A stretch of DNA of 64,000 nt from Halomonas chromatireducens (GTDB lineage Bacteria; Pseudomonadota; Gammaproteobacteria; Pseudomonadales; Halomonadaceae): assembly GCF_001545155.1 (NCBI RefSeq), contig NZ_CP014226.1:1299523-1363522 (forward strand), written 5' to 3'. The notes beneath the pieces are model-generated. The model saw nothing but the letters and a program-made list of their open reading frames with translations, was not told where the DNA came from and searched no databases. This document shows positions 34,918-43,587 of the stretch, piece by piece. The position numbers and the translations under genes were made by a program. Within the stretch, counting starts at the first letter, position 1. Each line of letters opens with the position of its first letter.

Positions 34918-36159
34918 ATGAAACCCACCACCGATCGCCATCCGCGATTGTTGCCCTCCCTGGCCCCTCTGTTGGAAAACTCACCGGGGCCTGGGGATGA
35001 GGCGTTGGAGGCACATGCGTTGCTCGATGATGCGATTGCCGCCCGAGCGACAGACGTACATCTTGATCCCATTCAGGCGGCGTATCGCATCAGATTGCGA
35101 ATCGACGGTCGTGTCATTGATGCCGTGCAAGTGGATGCTGCCATTGGCCTGCGTCTGGTAAATCAGTTCAAGGTACTCTCTGGGCTCAATCCCGTTCCCA
35201 CGCTGGTGAGCGCCGAGGGCAGCTTCAGTTGGCCCCGTTCTGTTGACGAAGAGGTGTTTCTACGGGTAACAGCGGTAAACTGCGTGGCTGGCGAAAAGCT
35301 TGCCATTCGCTTCCTCGCGTCGCCGCGCTCCTTTGACGATACGCTCGAACTGGGCATCGGCGAGCATGCCTCCCAGGGCATACGCCGCTGGATGGATGCC
35401 ACGGGCGGCATGCTGCTGGTAGCCGGTCCCACCGGAGCGGGCAAGACGACCACACTCTACACGCTGCTCAACCAGCTTCGCCTCACCGACAGCCATGTGG
35501 TTACTCTGGAAGATCCGGTGGAGTATGAAATTCCCGGCATCAACCAGATCCAGGTGGATAGCCACAGCGGGTTGGACTTCGTGTCAGGCACGCGCTCGGT
35601 GCTGCGCCTTGATCCAGACTATGTGCTGATCGGCGAGGTGCGCAGTCCGGCCTCTGCGCAGGCGTGCTTGAATGTCTCCAGCAGTGGCCGGTCGCTCATG
35701 GGGACGCTGCACAGTCGTGATGCAGTGGGCGTTATATCTTCGTTGCGCCATCTCGAGCTTACCGATGCGGAGATCAGCGCAAACCTGGGTCTGGTGATAG
35801 CTCAGAGACTGGTCCGCCGATTGTGCGAGCATTGTCGTATGCCGGGGGAGCCGGCGCCCGGTGATATCGATTGGCTGGATGCCATTGGCCTGCCCGTACC
35901 CGAGCGGGTCTGGTTGGCGACCGGTTGCGCGCACTGTAACGATATTGGCTACCGAGGGCGCACCGGCGTATTTGAAGTGTGGCAGCTGACCCCTGAGGAT
36001 CATGCACGAATTTTGCGCCATGCTGACGAGGCGATACTGCGCCGTGCGCTGCTCGAAAGAGGTGAGGTTTTGATGCTTTCCGATGGGCTGGCCAAGGCTG
36101 AGGCCGGCGTGACTACGCTGCGTGAAGTGCTGCGTATGGGCGCTATCCTCCCCCATTGA
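34918..36159 (+). CDS. Orphan PilB/GspE-type secretion ATPase
   Basis: 413 aa. The N2 domain begins ARATDVHLDP; C-terminal ATPase domain with Walker A GPTGAGKTTT, Asp box TLEDPVEYEIPGINQIQV, Walker B VLIGEVRSP and His box GTLHSRD. A tetracysteine zinc site (CEHC ... CAHC) is present, as in assembly ATPases and unlike PilT. The N-terminal N1 domain is very short. The ATG at 34918 has AGGAG six nt upstream; the ATG at 34912 abuts the same site and is less likely. No pilin, platform or secretin genes lie within the window, so it is detached from any type IV pilus or type II operon visible here. Substrate unknown. Confidence 0.85.
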   Translation: MKPTTDRHPRLLPSLAPLLENSPGPGDEALEAHALLDDAIAARATDVHLDPIQAAYRIRLRIDGRVIDAVQVDAAIGLRLVNQFKVLSGLNPVPTLVSAEGSFSWPRSVDEEVFLRVTAVNCVAGEKLAIRFLASPRSFDDTLELGIGEHASQGIRRWMDATGGMLLVAGPTGAGKTTTLYTLLNQLRLTDSHVVTLEDPVEYEIPGINQIQVDSHSGLDFVSGTRSVLRLDPDYVLIGEVRSPASAQACLNVSSSGRSLMGTLHSRDAVGVISSLRHLELTDAEISANLGLVIAQRLVRRLCEHCRMPGEPAPGDIDWLDAIGLPVPERVWLATGCAHCNDIGYRGRTGVFEVWQLTPEDHARILRHADEAILRRALLERGEVLMLSDGLAKAEAGVTTLREVLRMGAILPH

Positions 36160-36309
36160 TGGCAAGCGAATAGCTCATGATGATGGTCCGCAAAATAAAT
36201 GCGTGCTTGTTTCCCAAGCGCGCTGCGGGGGGCTAAATGACGGCCCTTCTGTGGGCCACGGAAATGGTGCAGGCCGCGCCAGCTACAATTTTTTGCAGTA
36301 CTATTTCGA

Positions 36310-36339
36310 CTGACAGCTGTACAACGGATAGGCTATAAC
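36310..36339 (+). promoter_or_regulatory. Candidate sigma-70 promoter
   Basis: CTGACA, 18-bp spacer, TATAAC, about 50 bp before the L,D-transpeptidase-fold gene at 36389. Found by eye in the 229-bp gap after the secretion ATPase. Confidence 0.45.
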
Positions 36340-36388
36340 ATCGCCACAAGGCCTGATTTCTGCTTTCTTCTTCTCCTGTGAGGAGCCG

Positions 36389-37003
36389 ATGACCTCTGTC
36401 TCTCGACGCCATTTCGGCCTGCTTGCCCTGTCAGCGCCACTCGCTCTTCTGTTGCCTAGCAGCGCCCGAGCCAATTTGATCGAAACCCTGCTCGCACGCG
36501 CCCAGGTTCCTCGCCATGATGATGAGCTCTGGGTGCTGGTTGAAGACGAGCGGGCCGTACTTTCTGTCTTTCGCGGTAATACCCTGGTCGAACGTTTTGC
36601 CCCGGTGTCGCTGGGCAGAGCCGGAGCCAAGCCCGAACGGTTGCAAGGCGGCAATGTGACGCCAATGGGAGAATTTCGCGTCAATCGCTTCAATAACGAG
36701 AGCGATTGGCACATCTTCATCGGCCTTGACTACCCGACGCCGGCCCACGCACGCATGGCACTCGAATCAGGGCTTTACACCGAACGAGATTACGAAGATT
36801 ATTTCGCGTACTATCGGCGCCACGGCTATCCACCGCAGCAGACCGTGCTGGGTGGGTTTATCGGTATCCATGGCCTCGGTGGGGCAGACCCTGATGTGCA
36901 TGCCAGCTACCACTGGACTCAGGGGTGTGTGGCGGTGACGAACGAGCAGATCGAAAGGCTTTCCGAGCTAATCGAGATTGGCACTCGCGTCGTGATCCGC
37001 TAG
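36389..37003 (+). CDS. Tat-exported L,D-transpeptidase-fold (YkuD) protein
   Basis: 204 aa. The N-terminus TSVSRRHFGLLALSA is a twin-arginine signal followed by a hydrophobic core and SSARA cleavage site. The mature part is a YkuD catalytic domain: TPMGEFRVNRF, GIHGLGG and the active-site WTQGCVAVTN with nucleophile Cys. GAGGAG precedes the ATG. It is next to lpp, so an action on lipoprotein-peptidoglycan links (attachment, or removal as described for YafK/DpaA) is plausible but not proven by sequence. Confidence 0.82.
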   Translation: MTSVSRRHFGLLALSAPLALLLPSSARANLIETLLARAQVPRHDDELWVLVEDERAVLSVFRGNTLVERFAPVSLGRAGAKPERLQGGNVTPMGEFRVNRFNNESDWHIFIGLDYPTPAHARMALESGLYTERDYEDYFAYYRRHGYPPQQTVLGGFIGIHGLGGADPDVHASYHWTQGCVAVTNEQIERLSELIEIGTRVVIR

Positions 37004-37084
37004 GCTCAATATGCGTAAGGGACGTTTCGAGCTATGGACAAGCGCCGTAAGGTATTATAAAACAGCGTTTGACTCCTGTGCTTG

Positions 37085-37136
37085 GCAGCAGTCGCTGCAA
37101 GAAATCCTGCATTTGCAGGATCGCCTGATCTCAGGC
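37085..37136 (+). promoter_or_regulatory. Three consecutive perfect hairpins in the lpp leader
   Basis: GCAGC/GCTGC (37085-37098), ATCCTGCA/TGCAGGAT (37104-37121) and GCCTGA/TCAGGC (37123-37136), all with 2-4 nt loops, followed by the lpp ribosome site 47 nt on. They may stabilise the abundant lpp mRNA. A TATTATAAAA stretch around 37055 is a possible -10 upstream. Confidence 0.55.
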
Positions 37137-37194
37137 TTCATTAACGCCGCTGTACTAACCCGTGCAGTACCAAGGAAGACTCAAGGAGAACACC

Positions 37195-37458
37195 ATGACT
37201 CTGAAGACCACCCTGAAGCTCACCGCCGCTGCAGCATCCATGGCTATTCTGGCCGGTTGTGCTACCAACGCTGCTCTGGATGAAGTTCGCCAGACTGCTG
37301 AATCAGCTCAGGCTGACGCTGCCGAAGCTCGCAGCATCGCGACCCAGGCTCAGAACACTGCCAACCAGGCTCAGCGTGACGCCCAGGCGGCTCTGCAGAT
37401 GTCCGAGCAGAACCGCGAAGAAATGAACCGTATGTTCCAGCGCTCCATGCAGAAGTAA
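37195..37458 (+). CDS. lpp: Murein (Lpp/OprI-type) outer-membrane lipoprotein
   Basis: 87 aa. Signal peptide with lipobox ILAGC (Cys22). The mature chain is an alanine-zipper coiled coil (SAQADAAEARSIATQAQNT and following heptads), trimeric in known homologues. It ends in Lys (FQRSMQK), the residue that L,D-transpeptidases link to meso-DAP. AAGGAG six nt before the ATG and a strong terminator after the stop indicate high expression. Flanked by two YkuD-fold proteins. Symbol lpp is used by homology; oprI is the Pseudomonas name. Confidence 0.93.
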   Translation: MTLKTTLKLTAAAASMAILAGCATNAALDEVRQTAESAQADAAEARSIATQAQNTANQAQRDAQAALQMSEQNREEMNRMFQRSMQK

Positions 37459-37510
37459 TTCTGTTGGAGTGCCGGCATCGCCCGTCAGGGTGGTGGCGGT
37501 TCTGCAGTAA

Positions 37511-37540
37511 GAGAAAACCCCGCTTCGGCGGGGTTTTCTC
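37511..37540. terminator. Bidirectional intrinsic terminator
   Basis: Perfect 13-bp stem (GAGAAAACCCCGC / GCGGGGTTTTCTC, loop TTCG) with A-run and T-run inside the arms, so it works on both strands. It serves lpp on the plus strand and the convergent L,D-transpeptidase gene on the minus strand. Confidence 0.92.
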
Positions 37541-37567
37541 GTTGTGATACTGAGGCGATGGGGTGCG

Positions 37568-38653
37568 TTACCGCTGGACGATCTCCAGCTCGTAAATCAG
37601 CCCTTCCCGCTGGGTCAGCTCCAGTTCGCTGAACAGGCCTTCTTCAATGCCATCCAGGCGAGGGCGCGGTTCGCCCGGCTGTTCATCGGCGACCTTCAGC
37701 AGCGAGACCATCTGGCCATTCGGACTCTCGACGATGCGGCGAAGCTGGGCATAGTCCACCGGCGGTTTCTCTTCACCGAAGGTCCTGGCGACCACTTCAA
37801 TGGCGTTGAGAATCGGCTCAAAGTCACCCAGGTTCTCCTCGAGCTGCGGGAAGGACTGGGCATAGAGAATGCCGTCGGGAGACCAGGCTGCCTTGAAGGG
37901 CTGGTCGATGATATTGACCTTCGTTCCGCTGGGCACTCGCTCATACAGTGATTCGATATCTTCCGGGAACATGCGGATACAGCCGCGGCTGGCTCGCATG
38001 CCGACCCCATCGGGCATGTTGGTGCCATGAATCAAGTAGCTGGGCAGCCCCAGCAGGATGGCGTGCCTTCCCAGGGGGTTGTCGGGTCCTGGCGGCACGA
38101 CTGCCGGCGGCGGCTCGCCTCTTGCGGCAGCTTCCTCTCGCATGGAGCGAGGCGGGGACCAGTGAGGGTCCTTGACCTTGACGGTGGTCCTCGTCACGCC
38201 AACGGGTGTGGCAAAGCCGTCGCGGCCCACACTGATGGGGTAGGTTTCGACCACATCGTCACTGGAGTAGTAGTAGAGTCGCAGTTCGGAGAGGTTGATG
38301 ACGATCCCTTCACGCGGAGCGTCGGGCAGGATGTATCTGGCCGGGATAACGACCTCGGTACCGGCAAAGGGCGCCCAGATGCTGACATCCGGATTCGCCA
38401 TGCGGATTTCGTCATAGCCCACATTGTGTCGACGTCCAATGTCGATCAGGGTTTCACCCTCATCGACGGTAACGGTGTAGGCCGTGCCGATCATGTTGCC
38501 CTCTTCAGGCAGCAGGAAGTGGCCGCGGGGCAGTGTTCTTTCCTCATCGGACTCATTGGCGTAGGCCGTAGCCGAGAGCAGGGCAACAAGGCCGAAGAGT
38601 GCGGCAGCGCGCAATGTTCGTTTGGCCAGTGTCGGGTTTTTCATCAACGTCAT
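37568..38653 (-). CDS. L,D-transpeptidase with LysM domain (ErfK/YbiS family)
   Basis: 361 aa, periplasmic, with a signal peptide cut near SATAYA. A LysM domain (YTVTVDEGETLIDIGRRH to VVIPARYILP) binds glycan. The YkuD catalytic domain contains HGTNMPDGVG and the nucleophile SRGCIRMFPEDI. Family members attach Lpp to peptidoglycan, and lpp is the facing neighbour, so that is the likely substrate. The ATG at 38653 (MTLMKNP) is chosen, with the ATG nine nt downstream equally possible; neither has a strong ribosome site. The C-terminal 100 residues extend past the catalytic fold. Confidence 0.9.
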   Translation of the reverse strand: MTLMKNPTLAKRTLRAAALFGLVALLSATAYANESDEERTLPRGHFLLPEEGNMIGTAYTVTVDEGETLIDIGRRHNVGYDEIRMANPDVSIWAPFAGTEVVIPARYILPDAPREGIVINLSELRLYYYSSDDVVETYPISVGRDGFATPVGVTRTTVKVKDPHWSPPRSMREEAAARGEPPPAVVPPGPDNPLGRHAILLGLPSYLIHGTNMPDGVGMRASRGCIRMFPEDIESLYERVPSGTKVNIIDQPFKAAWSPDGILYAQSFPQLEENLGDFEPILNAIEVVARTFGEEKPPVDYAQLRRIVESPNGQMVSLLKVADEQPGEPRPRLDGIEEGLFSELELTQREGLIYELEIVQR

Positions 38654-38854
38654 GATCTCGTTGGAGAGTCGTCTGCAGCCGAGGCAGGAAGCACCCGGTA
38701 CCCTGCGGAGCGACGGTTCAGGCATCCTGGCGGAACGCCAGTGATGCCGTTTCGTGTCTTGGGTTGCGATGTTGAGAGCACGTATCGACATTATAGCGCT
38801 CTGGCCGGTCTCGGGGAGTCCCTCCTATGAAACAAACCCGTGCGGGGGGTGGTT

Positions 38855-39487
38855 TCAGGCGGCATCCGCCTTGCGGTTGAGTACCGTCAGCAGTTGCTCG
38901 ATGGCGTGGAAGCGAGCCTCCTCCGTTTCCATTTCCAGCGTGAAGCGCAGCGTATCGGCCCCGTCGAGACGATAGCACTCCGGGGATTTCTGGATAAGCT
39001 GTACCAGGATCAAGGGGTCGACCCGGGTCTGAGCGCCGAAGATCAGGCGTCCCTTCGCGGCCCCGGCCTCGAGCCGCACGATACCCAGGCGTTCGGCCCG
39101 CTGGCGCAGCCTGGTCTGACGCAGCAGGGTTTTCACCGGAGTCGGAAGCAGGCCGAAGCGGTCGATCATCTCCACCTGCAGCTCCTTAAGGTCGGCCTCG
39201 GTCTCGGCACTGGCGATGCGCTTGTACATCACCAGGCGTTGCTGGACATCGGGCAGATAATCACTCGGGATGAGTGCCGGAAGGTTGAGGCTCACTTCCA
39301 CGCCCTCGTCCAGCGGGGCGTCGATGTTGGGTGTCTTTCCGGCACGAATGGCGGCCACGGCTCGGTCGAGCATCTGCATGTAGAGTCCATAGCCGATCGC
39401 CTCCATTTGGCCGCTCTGTTCTTCGCCGAGTAGTTCACCGGCGCCGCGGATTTCCATGTCGTGGCTGGCCAGGGTGAAGCCGGCCCC
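38855..39487 (-). pseudogene. mfd: Transcription-repair coupling factor Mfd, C-terminal fragment
   Basis: About 210 codons, starting inside helicase motif VI: GAGFTLASHDMEIRGAGELLG is intact, then the TRCF C-terminal domain runs to the normal end. Full Mfd is near 1150 aa, so over 80 percent is missing. At 39487 homology stops, and the adjoining DNA encodes an IS66 transposase tail on the opposite strand; an in-frame stop lies at 39494-39496. The start codon at 39457 is internal methionine, not a real start. Either an IS66-associated deletion or an assembly join. The fragment cannot recognise RNA polymerase or translocate DNA. Confidence 0.88.
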
Positions 39488-39488
39488 A

Positions 39489-39616
39489 AACGCCTATCTC
39501 CGAGACGTGCTGGAACGGCTGCCGACCCAGAAGGCCAGCCAGATCCACGAACTCCTGCCTCACCACTGGCAGCATACTGCCTGATCACTGACAAGCGGTG
39601 ATGCCCGGTCGCTTAC
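39489..39616 (+). mobile_element. IS66-family remnant (transposase C-terminus plus right inverted repeat)
   Basis: A 31-codon tail, AYLRDVLERLPTQKAS then ELLPHHW, is the usual C-terminal end of IS66 TnpC, followed by TGA at 39582-39584. The sequence from 39592 to 39616 reads, on the other strand, GTAAGCGACCGGGCATC, matching IS66 terminal repeats that begin GTAAGCG. The rest of the element, including the left end, is absent. Confidence 0.78.
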
Positions 39617-39894
39617 GCTGAAACGCAAAGCATGGAGCGTATTGGCTGAAGGTGAGGCGAAGATTCGCTGAGCAGCATCTAGCGCTCGCACCTCAAAGCG
39701 CTAGTTTGATCAGCTAGCACCCATGACGCGCACCGTATAAGAAAAGGAAGTTGTTGGAGGTAGCTTTAGCTCGCGACCGCGGTGTTGCCTAGTCTTGCCA
39801 ATGGAGACCAACAGCCGCCCTGCAATAAAGTGGAAAAAATTAAAGCGTTTTTTCCAATACCTGTAGGGTCCCCGAAAGTCGGACCAGGCGCTAA
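39617..39894. other. Unassigned sequence between IS66 end and truncated leuC
   Basis: 278 bp with no credible gene. It includes a short open tail ending at 39659 (KAWSVLAEGEAKIR-stop) of unknown origin, and an 8-bp stem GGAAAAAA/TTTTTTCC near 39833-39856. Base composition is more AT-rich than the surrounding genes. The right end directly abuts codon 24-equivalent of leuC. Confidence 0.5.
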
Positions 39895-41271
39895 GCTCTG
39901 ATCTACATCGACCGCCAGTTGCTCCACGAAGTGACTTCGCCGCAGGCCTTCGAGGGGCTGCGCCTGGCCGGGCGCAAGCCGTGGCGGCTCGATGCCAACC
40001 TGGCAACGCCTGACCACAACGTGCCGACGACGCTCAAGGAGCGTGCCGAGGGCAACGCCGGCATCAAGGATCCGGTGTCGCTGATCCAGGTGCAGACGCT
40101 GGATGACAACTGCGTCGAGTTCGGCATCGAGGAGTTCAAGATCAACGACCCGCGCCAGGGCATCGTTCATGTAGTGGGGCCGGAGCAGGGCGCCACACTG
40201 CCGGGGATGACCGTGGTCTGTGGCGACTCTCACACTGCCACCCACGGCGCCTTTGCGGCCCTTGCGCATGGCATCGGCACCTCCGAGGTGGAGCACGTGC
40301 TTGCCACCCAGTGCCTGCTGGCGCAGAAGATGAAGAACATGCAGGTTCGGGTCGAGGGCGAGCTCGGCGCGGGTGTCACCGCCAAGGATGTTGTGCTGGC
40401 CATCATCGGCAAGATCGGCACCGCCGGAGGCACTGGTTACGCCATCGAATTCGCCGGCAGCGCCATTCGCGACCTTTCCATGGAAGGCCGCATGACCGTG
40501 TGCAACATGGCCATCGAGGCTGGTGCCCGGGTCGGGCTGATTGCGGTGGACGAGACCACCATCGACTACCTCGGCAACCGGCCCTTTGCCCCGTCCGGTG
40601 AGCAGTGGGACTCTGCCGTGGCCGATTGGCGCAACCTGGTTTCAGACAGCGACGCCGAGTTCGACAAGGTGGTGGATCTCGATGCCGCCGAGATCGAACC
40701 CCAGGTCAGCTGGGGCACCAGCCCCGAAATGGTCACCGGCATCTCCGGCGAGGTGCCCGACCCGGCCGAGCAGGACGATGAGACGGTCAAGCGTGGCTAT
40801 TCCCGTGCGCTGGAGTACATGGGCCTCAAGCCCAAGCAGAAGATCAGCGATATCAGGCTCGACAAGGTCTTCATCGGTTCCTGCACCAACTCGCGAATCG
40901 AGGATCTTCGCGAAGCGGCCAAGGTGGCCCGCGGAAAGAAGGTGGCAGCTTCCATTCAACTTGCCATGGTCGTGCCGGGCTCCGGCCTGGTGAAGCGCCA
41001 GGCCGAAGCCGAGGGCCTGGACAAGATCTTCATCGAAGCCGGTTTCGAGTGGCGCGAGCCGGGCTGCTCCATGTGCCTGGCCATGAACGCCGACAAGCTC
41101 GGCGCCGGGGAGCACTGCGCGTCCACCTCGAACCGCAACTTCGAGGGGCGCCAGGGATACGGTGGACGTACCCACCTGGTCAGCCCGGCGATGGCCGCTG
41201 CCGCCGCGATTGCCGGCCATTTTGTCGATGTGCGTCGTTTGGACGACCAGCCCGTAGCAGAGGAGGCCTGA
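39895..41271 (+). pseudogene. leuC: 3-isopropylmalate dehydratase large subunit, 5' truncated
   Basis: Leucine synthesis; aconitase-family 4Fe-4S enzyme working with LeuD. Homology runs in frame from [13 protein letters not shown], about residue 24 of the family, to a normal C-terminus, with cluster Cys segments [10 protein letters not shown] and CSMCLAMN. The first ~23 codons are missing: a TAA (39892-39894) abuts the first homologous codon, and no ribosome site or ATG replaces them (first possible start is a TTG at 39919). All catalytic residues remain, so activity is conceivable if translated, but it probably is not. leuD and leuB downstream look intact. Confidence 0.82.
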
Positions 41272-41274
41272 GCC

Positions 41275-41928
41275 ATGAACAAATTTGAACGCACCGAAGG
41301 CCTTGTCGCACCGCTGGACCGGGCCAATGTCGACACCGACCTGATCATCCCGAAGCAGTTCCTCAAGTCGATCAAGCGTACCGGCTTTGGCGTCAACCTC
41401 TTCGACGAGCTGCGCTATCTCGACGAGGGGCAGCCCGGCCAGGACTGCTCGCAGCGTCCGTTGAATCCCGATTTCGTGCTCAACCAGGCGCGCTACCAGG
41501 GCGCCAGCGTCCTGCTGACGCGGCGCAACTTCGGCTGCGGCAGCTCCCGCGAGCACGCTCCCTGGGCGCTGGAGGACTTTGGCTTTCGTGTGGTGATCGC
41601 GCCGAGCTTCGCCGACATCTTCTACAACAACGCCTTCAAGAACGGCCTGCTGCTGGTCACGCTGGCAGAGGAGACGATCGATCGTCTCTTCGCCGAGGTG
41701 GAAGCCAACGAAGGCTATCGCCTCGATGTCGATCTGGAGAACCAGCGGGTGATTACGCCCTCCGGCGAGATCATCGAGTTCGAGGTCGATGGCTTCCGCA
41801 AACACTGCCTGCTCGAGGGGCTCGATGATATCGGCCTGACGCTCAAGGATGAGGATGCCATCCGCGCTTTCGAACAACGCCATCGCGCCGCGCGGCCGTG
41901 GCTGTTCCGCGAGTCTGTCCAAGCCTGA
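41275..41928 (+). CDS. leuD: 3-isopropylmalate dehydratase small subunit
   Basis: 217 aa, swivel domain that completes the LeuC active site. [22 protein letters not shown] and [19 protein letters not shown] are both intact. Starts three nt after the leuC stop, AGGAGG upstream, so it is co-transcribed with leuC. Its partner is truncated here. Confidence 0.95.
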   Translation: MNKFERTEGLVAPLDRANVDTDLIIPKQFLKSIKRTGFGVNLFDELRYLDEGQPGQDCSQRPLNPDFVLNQARYQGASVLLTRRNFGCGSSREHAPWALEDFGFRVVIAPSFADIFYNNAFKNGLLLVTLAEETIDRLFAEVEANEGYRLDVDLENQRVITPSGEIIEFEVDGFRKHCLLEGLDDIGLTLKDEDAIRAFEQRHRAARPWLFRESVQA

Positions 41929-42058
41929 CAATTTACACTGCAGCCGTCGGGAGCGCGGGGCTGATCCGGGAACGGACTGATCAACCTAGAATTGTAGGGC
42001 GTAGGGTACAGACCTCCTCTCTGGCTTGTCCCCGGCGCCCCGCGGGGCTGATCCGGCG

Positions 42059-42142
42059 GCAGGCCTGCGAGGAGGCGCTGTGAACCCATCCCTGGGCGCT
42101 ACTTTTGCCATCCATGGTAAAAAGACCTCCTCTTCGGCCTGC
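42059..42142. repeat. 84-bp stem-loop intergenic element, copy A
   Basis: Imperfect terminal inverted repeats (GCAGGCC...GAGGAGG and CCTCCTC...GGCCTGC) around a core reading gaggaggcgctgtgaac and, further on, gccatccatgg. A similar element of exactly the same length lies at 54106-54189. Part of its right half (gacctcctc...cccggcg) is also duplicated just upstream at 42011-42040. Confidence 0.65.
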
Positions 42143-42193
42143 CCCCGGCGCACCGCTTGACGACTGGTAGTAGCTACTTAAGGAAACGAAAGA

Positions 42194-43273
42194 ATGACAC
42201 GCAAGATTCTGGTACTGCCGGGTGACGGCATCGGCCCCGAGATTACCGCTCAAGCGAGCCGCATCCTGGCCGCCTGCCAGGCCCACGGCCTCGACGTCGA
42301 GGTGGAAGAAGGTCTGGTTGGTGGCAGCGCCTACGACGAACACGGCGAGCCCCTGCCCGCCGTTACGCTGGACAAGGCCAAGGCCGCCGATGCCATCCTG
42401 CTCGGCGCCGTGGGTGGCCCCAAGTGGGACAAGCTCGAGGATCTCACCAAGCGCCCCGAGAAGGGCCTGCTCGGCCTGCGCAAGAACCTCGGCCTGTTCG
42501 GTAACCTGCGCCCGGCCATCACCTATCCGCAGCTCGCCTCCGCCTCCAGCCTCAAGTCCGAGCTGGTGGCCGGCCTCGACATCATGATCGTCCGCGAGCT
42601 CACCGGGGGGATCTACTTTGGCCAGCCCCGCGGCATCGAGGTGCGCAACGGCGAGCGGGTCGGCTTCAATACCTATATCTATTCCGAGAGCGAGATCGAG
42701 CGCATCGGCCGGGTCGCCTTCGAGATGGCGCAGAAGCGCGGCAAGCGCCTGTGCAGCGTCGACAAGGCCAATGTGCTCGAGGTCACTATCCTGTGGCGCG
42801 AGGTCATGGAGCGCCTGGCGCCGGAGTATCCCGACGTCGAGCTCTCGCACATGTACGTGGACAACGCGGCCATGCAGCTGGTGCGCGCGCCCAAGCAGTT
42901 CGACGTGATGGTCACCGGCAACATGTTCGGCGATATCCTGTCGGATGCCGCGGCGATGCTCACCGGCTCCATCGGCATGCTGCCCTCGGCTTCGCTCAAC
43001 GAGAGCGGCCAGGGCATGTATGAACCTTGCCACGGCAGTGCGCCGGACATCGCCGGCCAGAACGTGGCCAATCCGCTGGCCACCATTCTCTCGGTGGCGA
43101 TGCTGCTGCGCTATTCCCTAGGGGAGGCTGCACTAGCCGAGCGTATCGAAGCGGCCGTGGGCAAGGTGCTGGACGACGGCCTGAGAACCGCTGATATTGC
43201 CTCCGAGGGGACGCGTACCGTCTCCACCAGTGAAATGGGTGACGCCGTGCTGAGGGCCTTCGACGCAATTTGA
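42194..43273 (+). CDS. leuB: 3-isopropylmalate dehydrogenase
   Basis: NAD-dependent oxidative decarboxylation in leucine synthesis. 359 aa. [37 protein letters not shown] and the metal-binding [14 protein letters not shown] are intact. GGAAACG precedes the ATG. Separated from leuD by 265 bp of repeats, unlike the tight spacing seen in many relatives. Confidence 0.96.
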   Translation: MTRKILVLPGDGIGPEITAQASRILAACQAHGLDVEVEEGLVGGSAYDEHGEPLPAVTLDKAKAADAILLGAVGGPKWDKLEDLTKRPEKGLLGLRKNLGLFGNLRPAITYPQLASASSLKSELVAGLDIMIVRELTGGIYFGQPRGIEVRNGERVGFNTYIYSESEIERIGRVAFEMAQKRGKRLCSVDKANVLEVTILWREVMERLAPEYPDVELSHMYVDNAAMQLVRAPKQFDVMVTGNMFGDILSDAAAMLTGSIGMLPSASLNESGQGMYEPCHGSAPDIAGQNVANPLATILSVAMLLRYSLGEAALAERIEAAVGKVLDDGLRTADIASEGTRTVSTSEMGDAVLRAFDAI

Positions 43274-43306
43274 TACGCAGGCCGGTGGCTATGCCCGCTA
43301 TCCTCG

Positions 43307-43471
43307 TAGGAGCCTGTCGGGTTTGACCGATCGTCACGAGAGATTTGGATTTCGAGACAAGTTTTCGATCTGATGCGGCGAATAGCCCGCTATTTAACGA
43401 ATCGGATCGAATGAAATTGGCCGAAAGATCGGATCTCGCAGTAGATCAGCGTTAAGTCCGCCAGGCTCCTA
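43307..43471. mobile_element. MITE-like element with IS1182-type ends
   Basis: 165 bp bounded by inverted repeats: left TAGGAGCCTGTCGGGTTTG and right (reverse complement) TAGGAGCCTGGCGGACTTA. It has no coding capacity. The interior has the palindrome-rich cgaatagcccgctattt motif. These ends match, from memory, those of IS1182-like elements common in gammaproteobacteria. No obvious target duplication. Confidence 0.65.
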
Positions 43472-43480
43472 GATATCGGT

Positions 43481-43521
43481 TGCCTGGGGCGGACGCCCCG
43501 GCAAGCCTGTCTCGCGACAGG
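43481..43521. terminator. Two hairpins between the MITE and asd
   Basis: TGCC(T)GGGGC / GCCCCGGCA at 43481-43503, then CCTGTC/GACAGG at 43506-43521 followed after six bases by AAAAA. A plausible end for leuB transcripts. Confidence 0.4.
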
Positions 43522-43550
43522 CGCGGCTAAAAAGACCCGGCGCAATTCTG

Positions 43551-43556
43551 TATAAT
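43551..43556 (+). promoter_or_regulatory. asd promoter -10 element
   Basis: Perfect TATAAT preceded directly by CTG, 32 bp upstream of the asd start. No convincing -35 hexamer at 16-18 bp, so it may depend on the upstream TG or an activator. Confidence 0.55.
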
Positions 43557-43587
43557 GGCTGGTTCATACTTTTCAGGAGGGCTTCAC

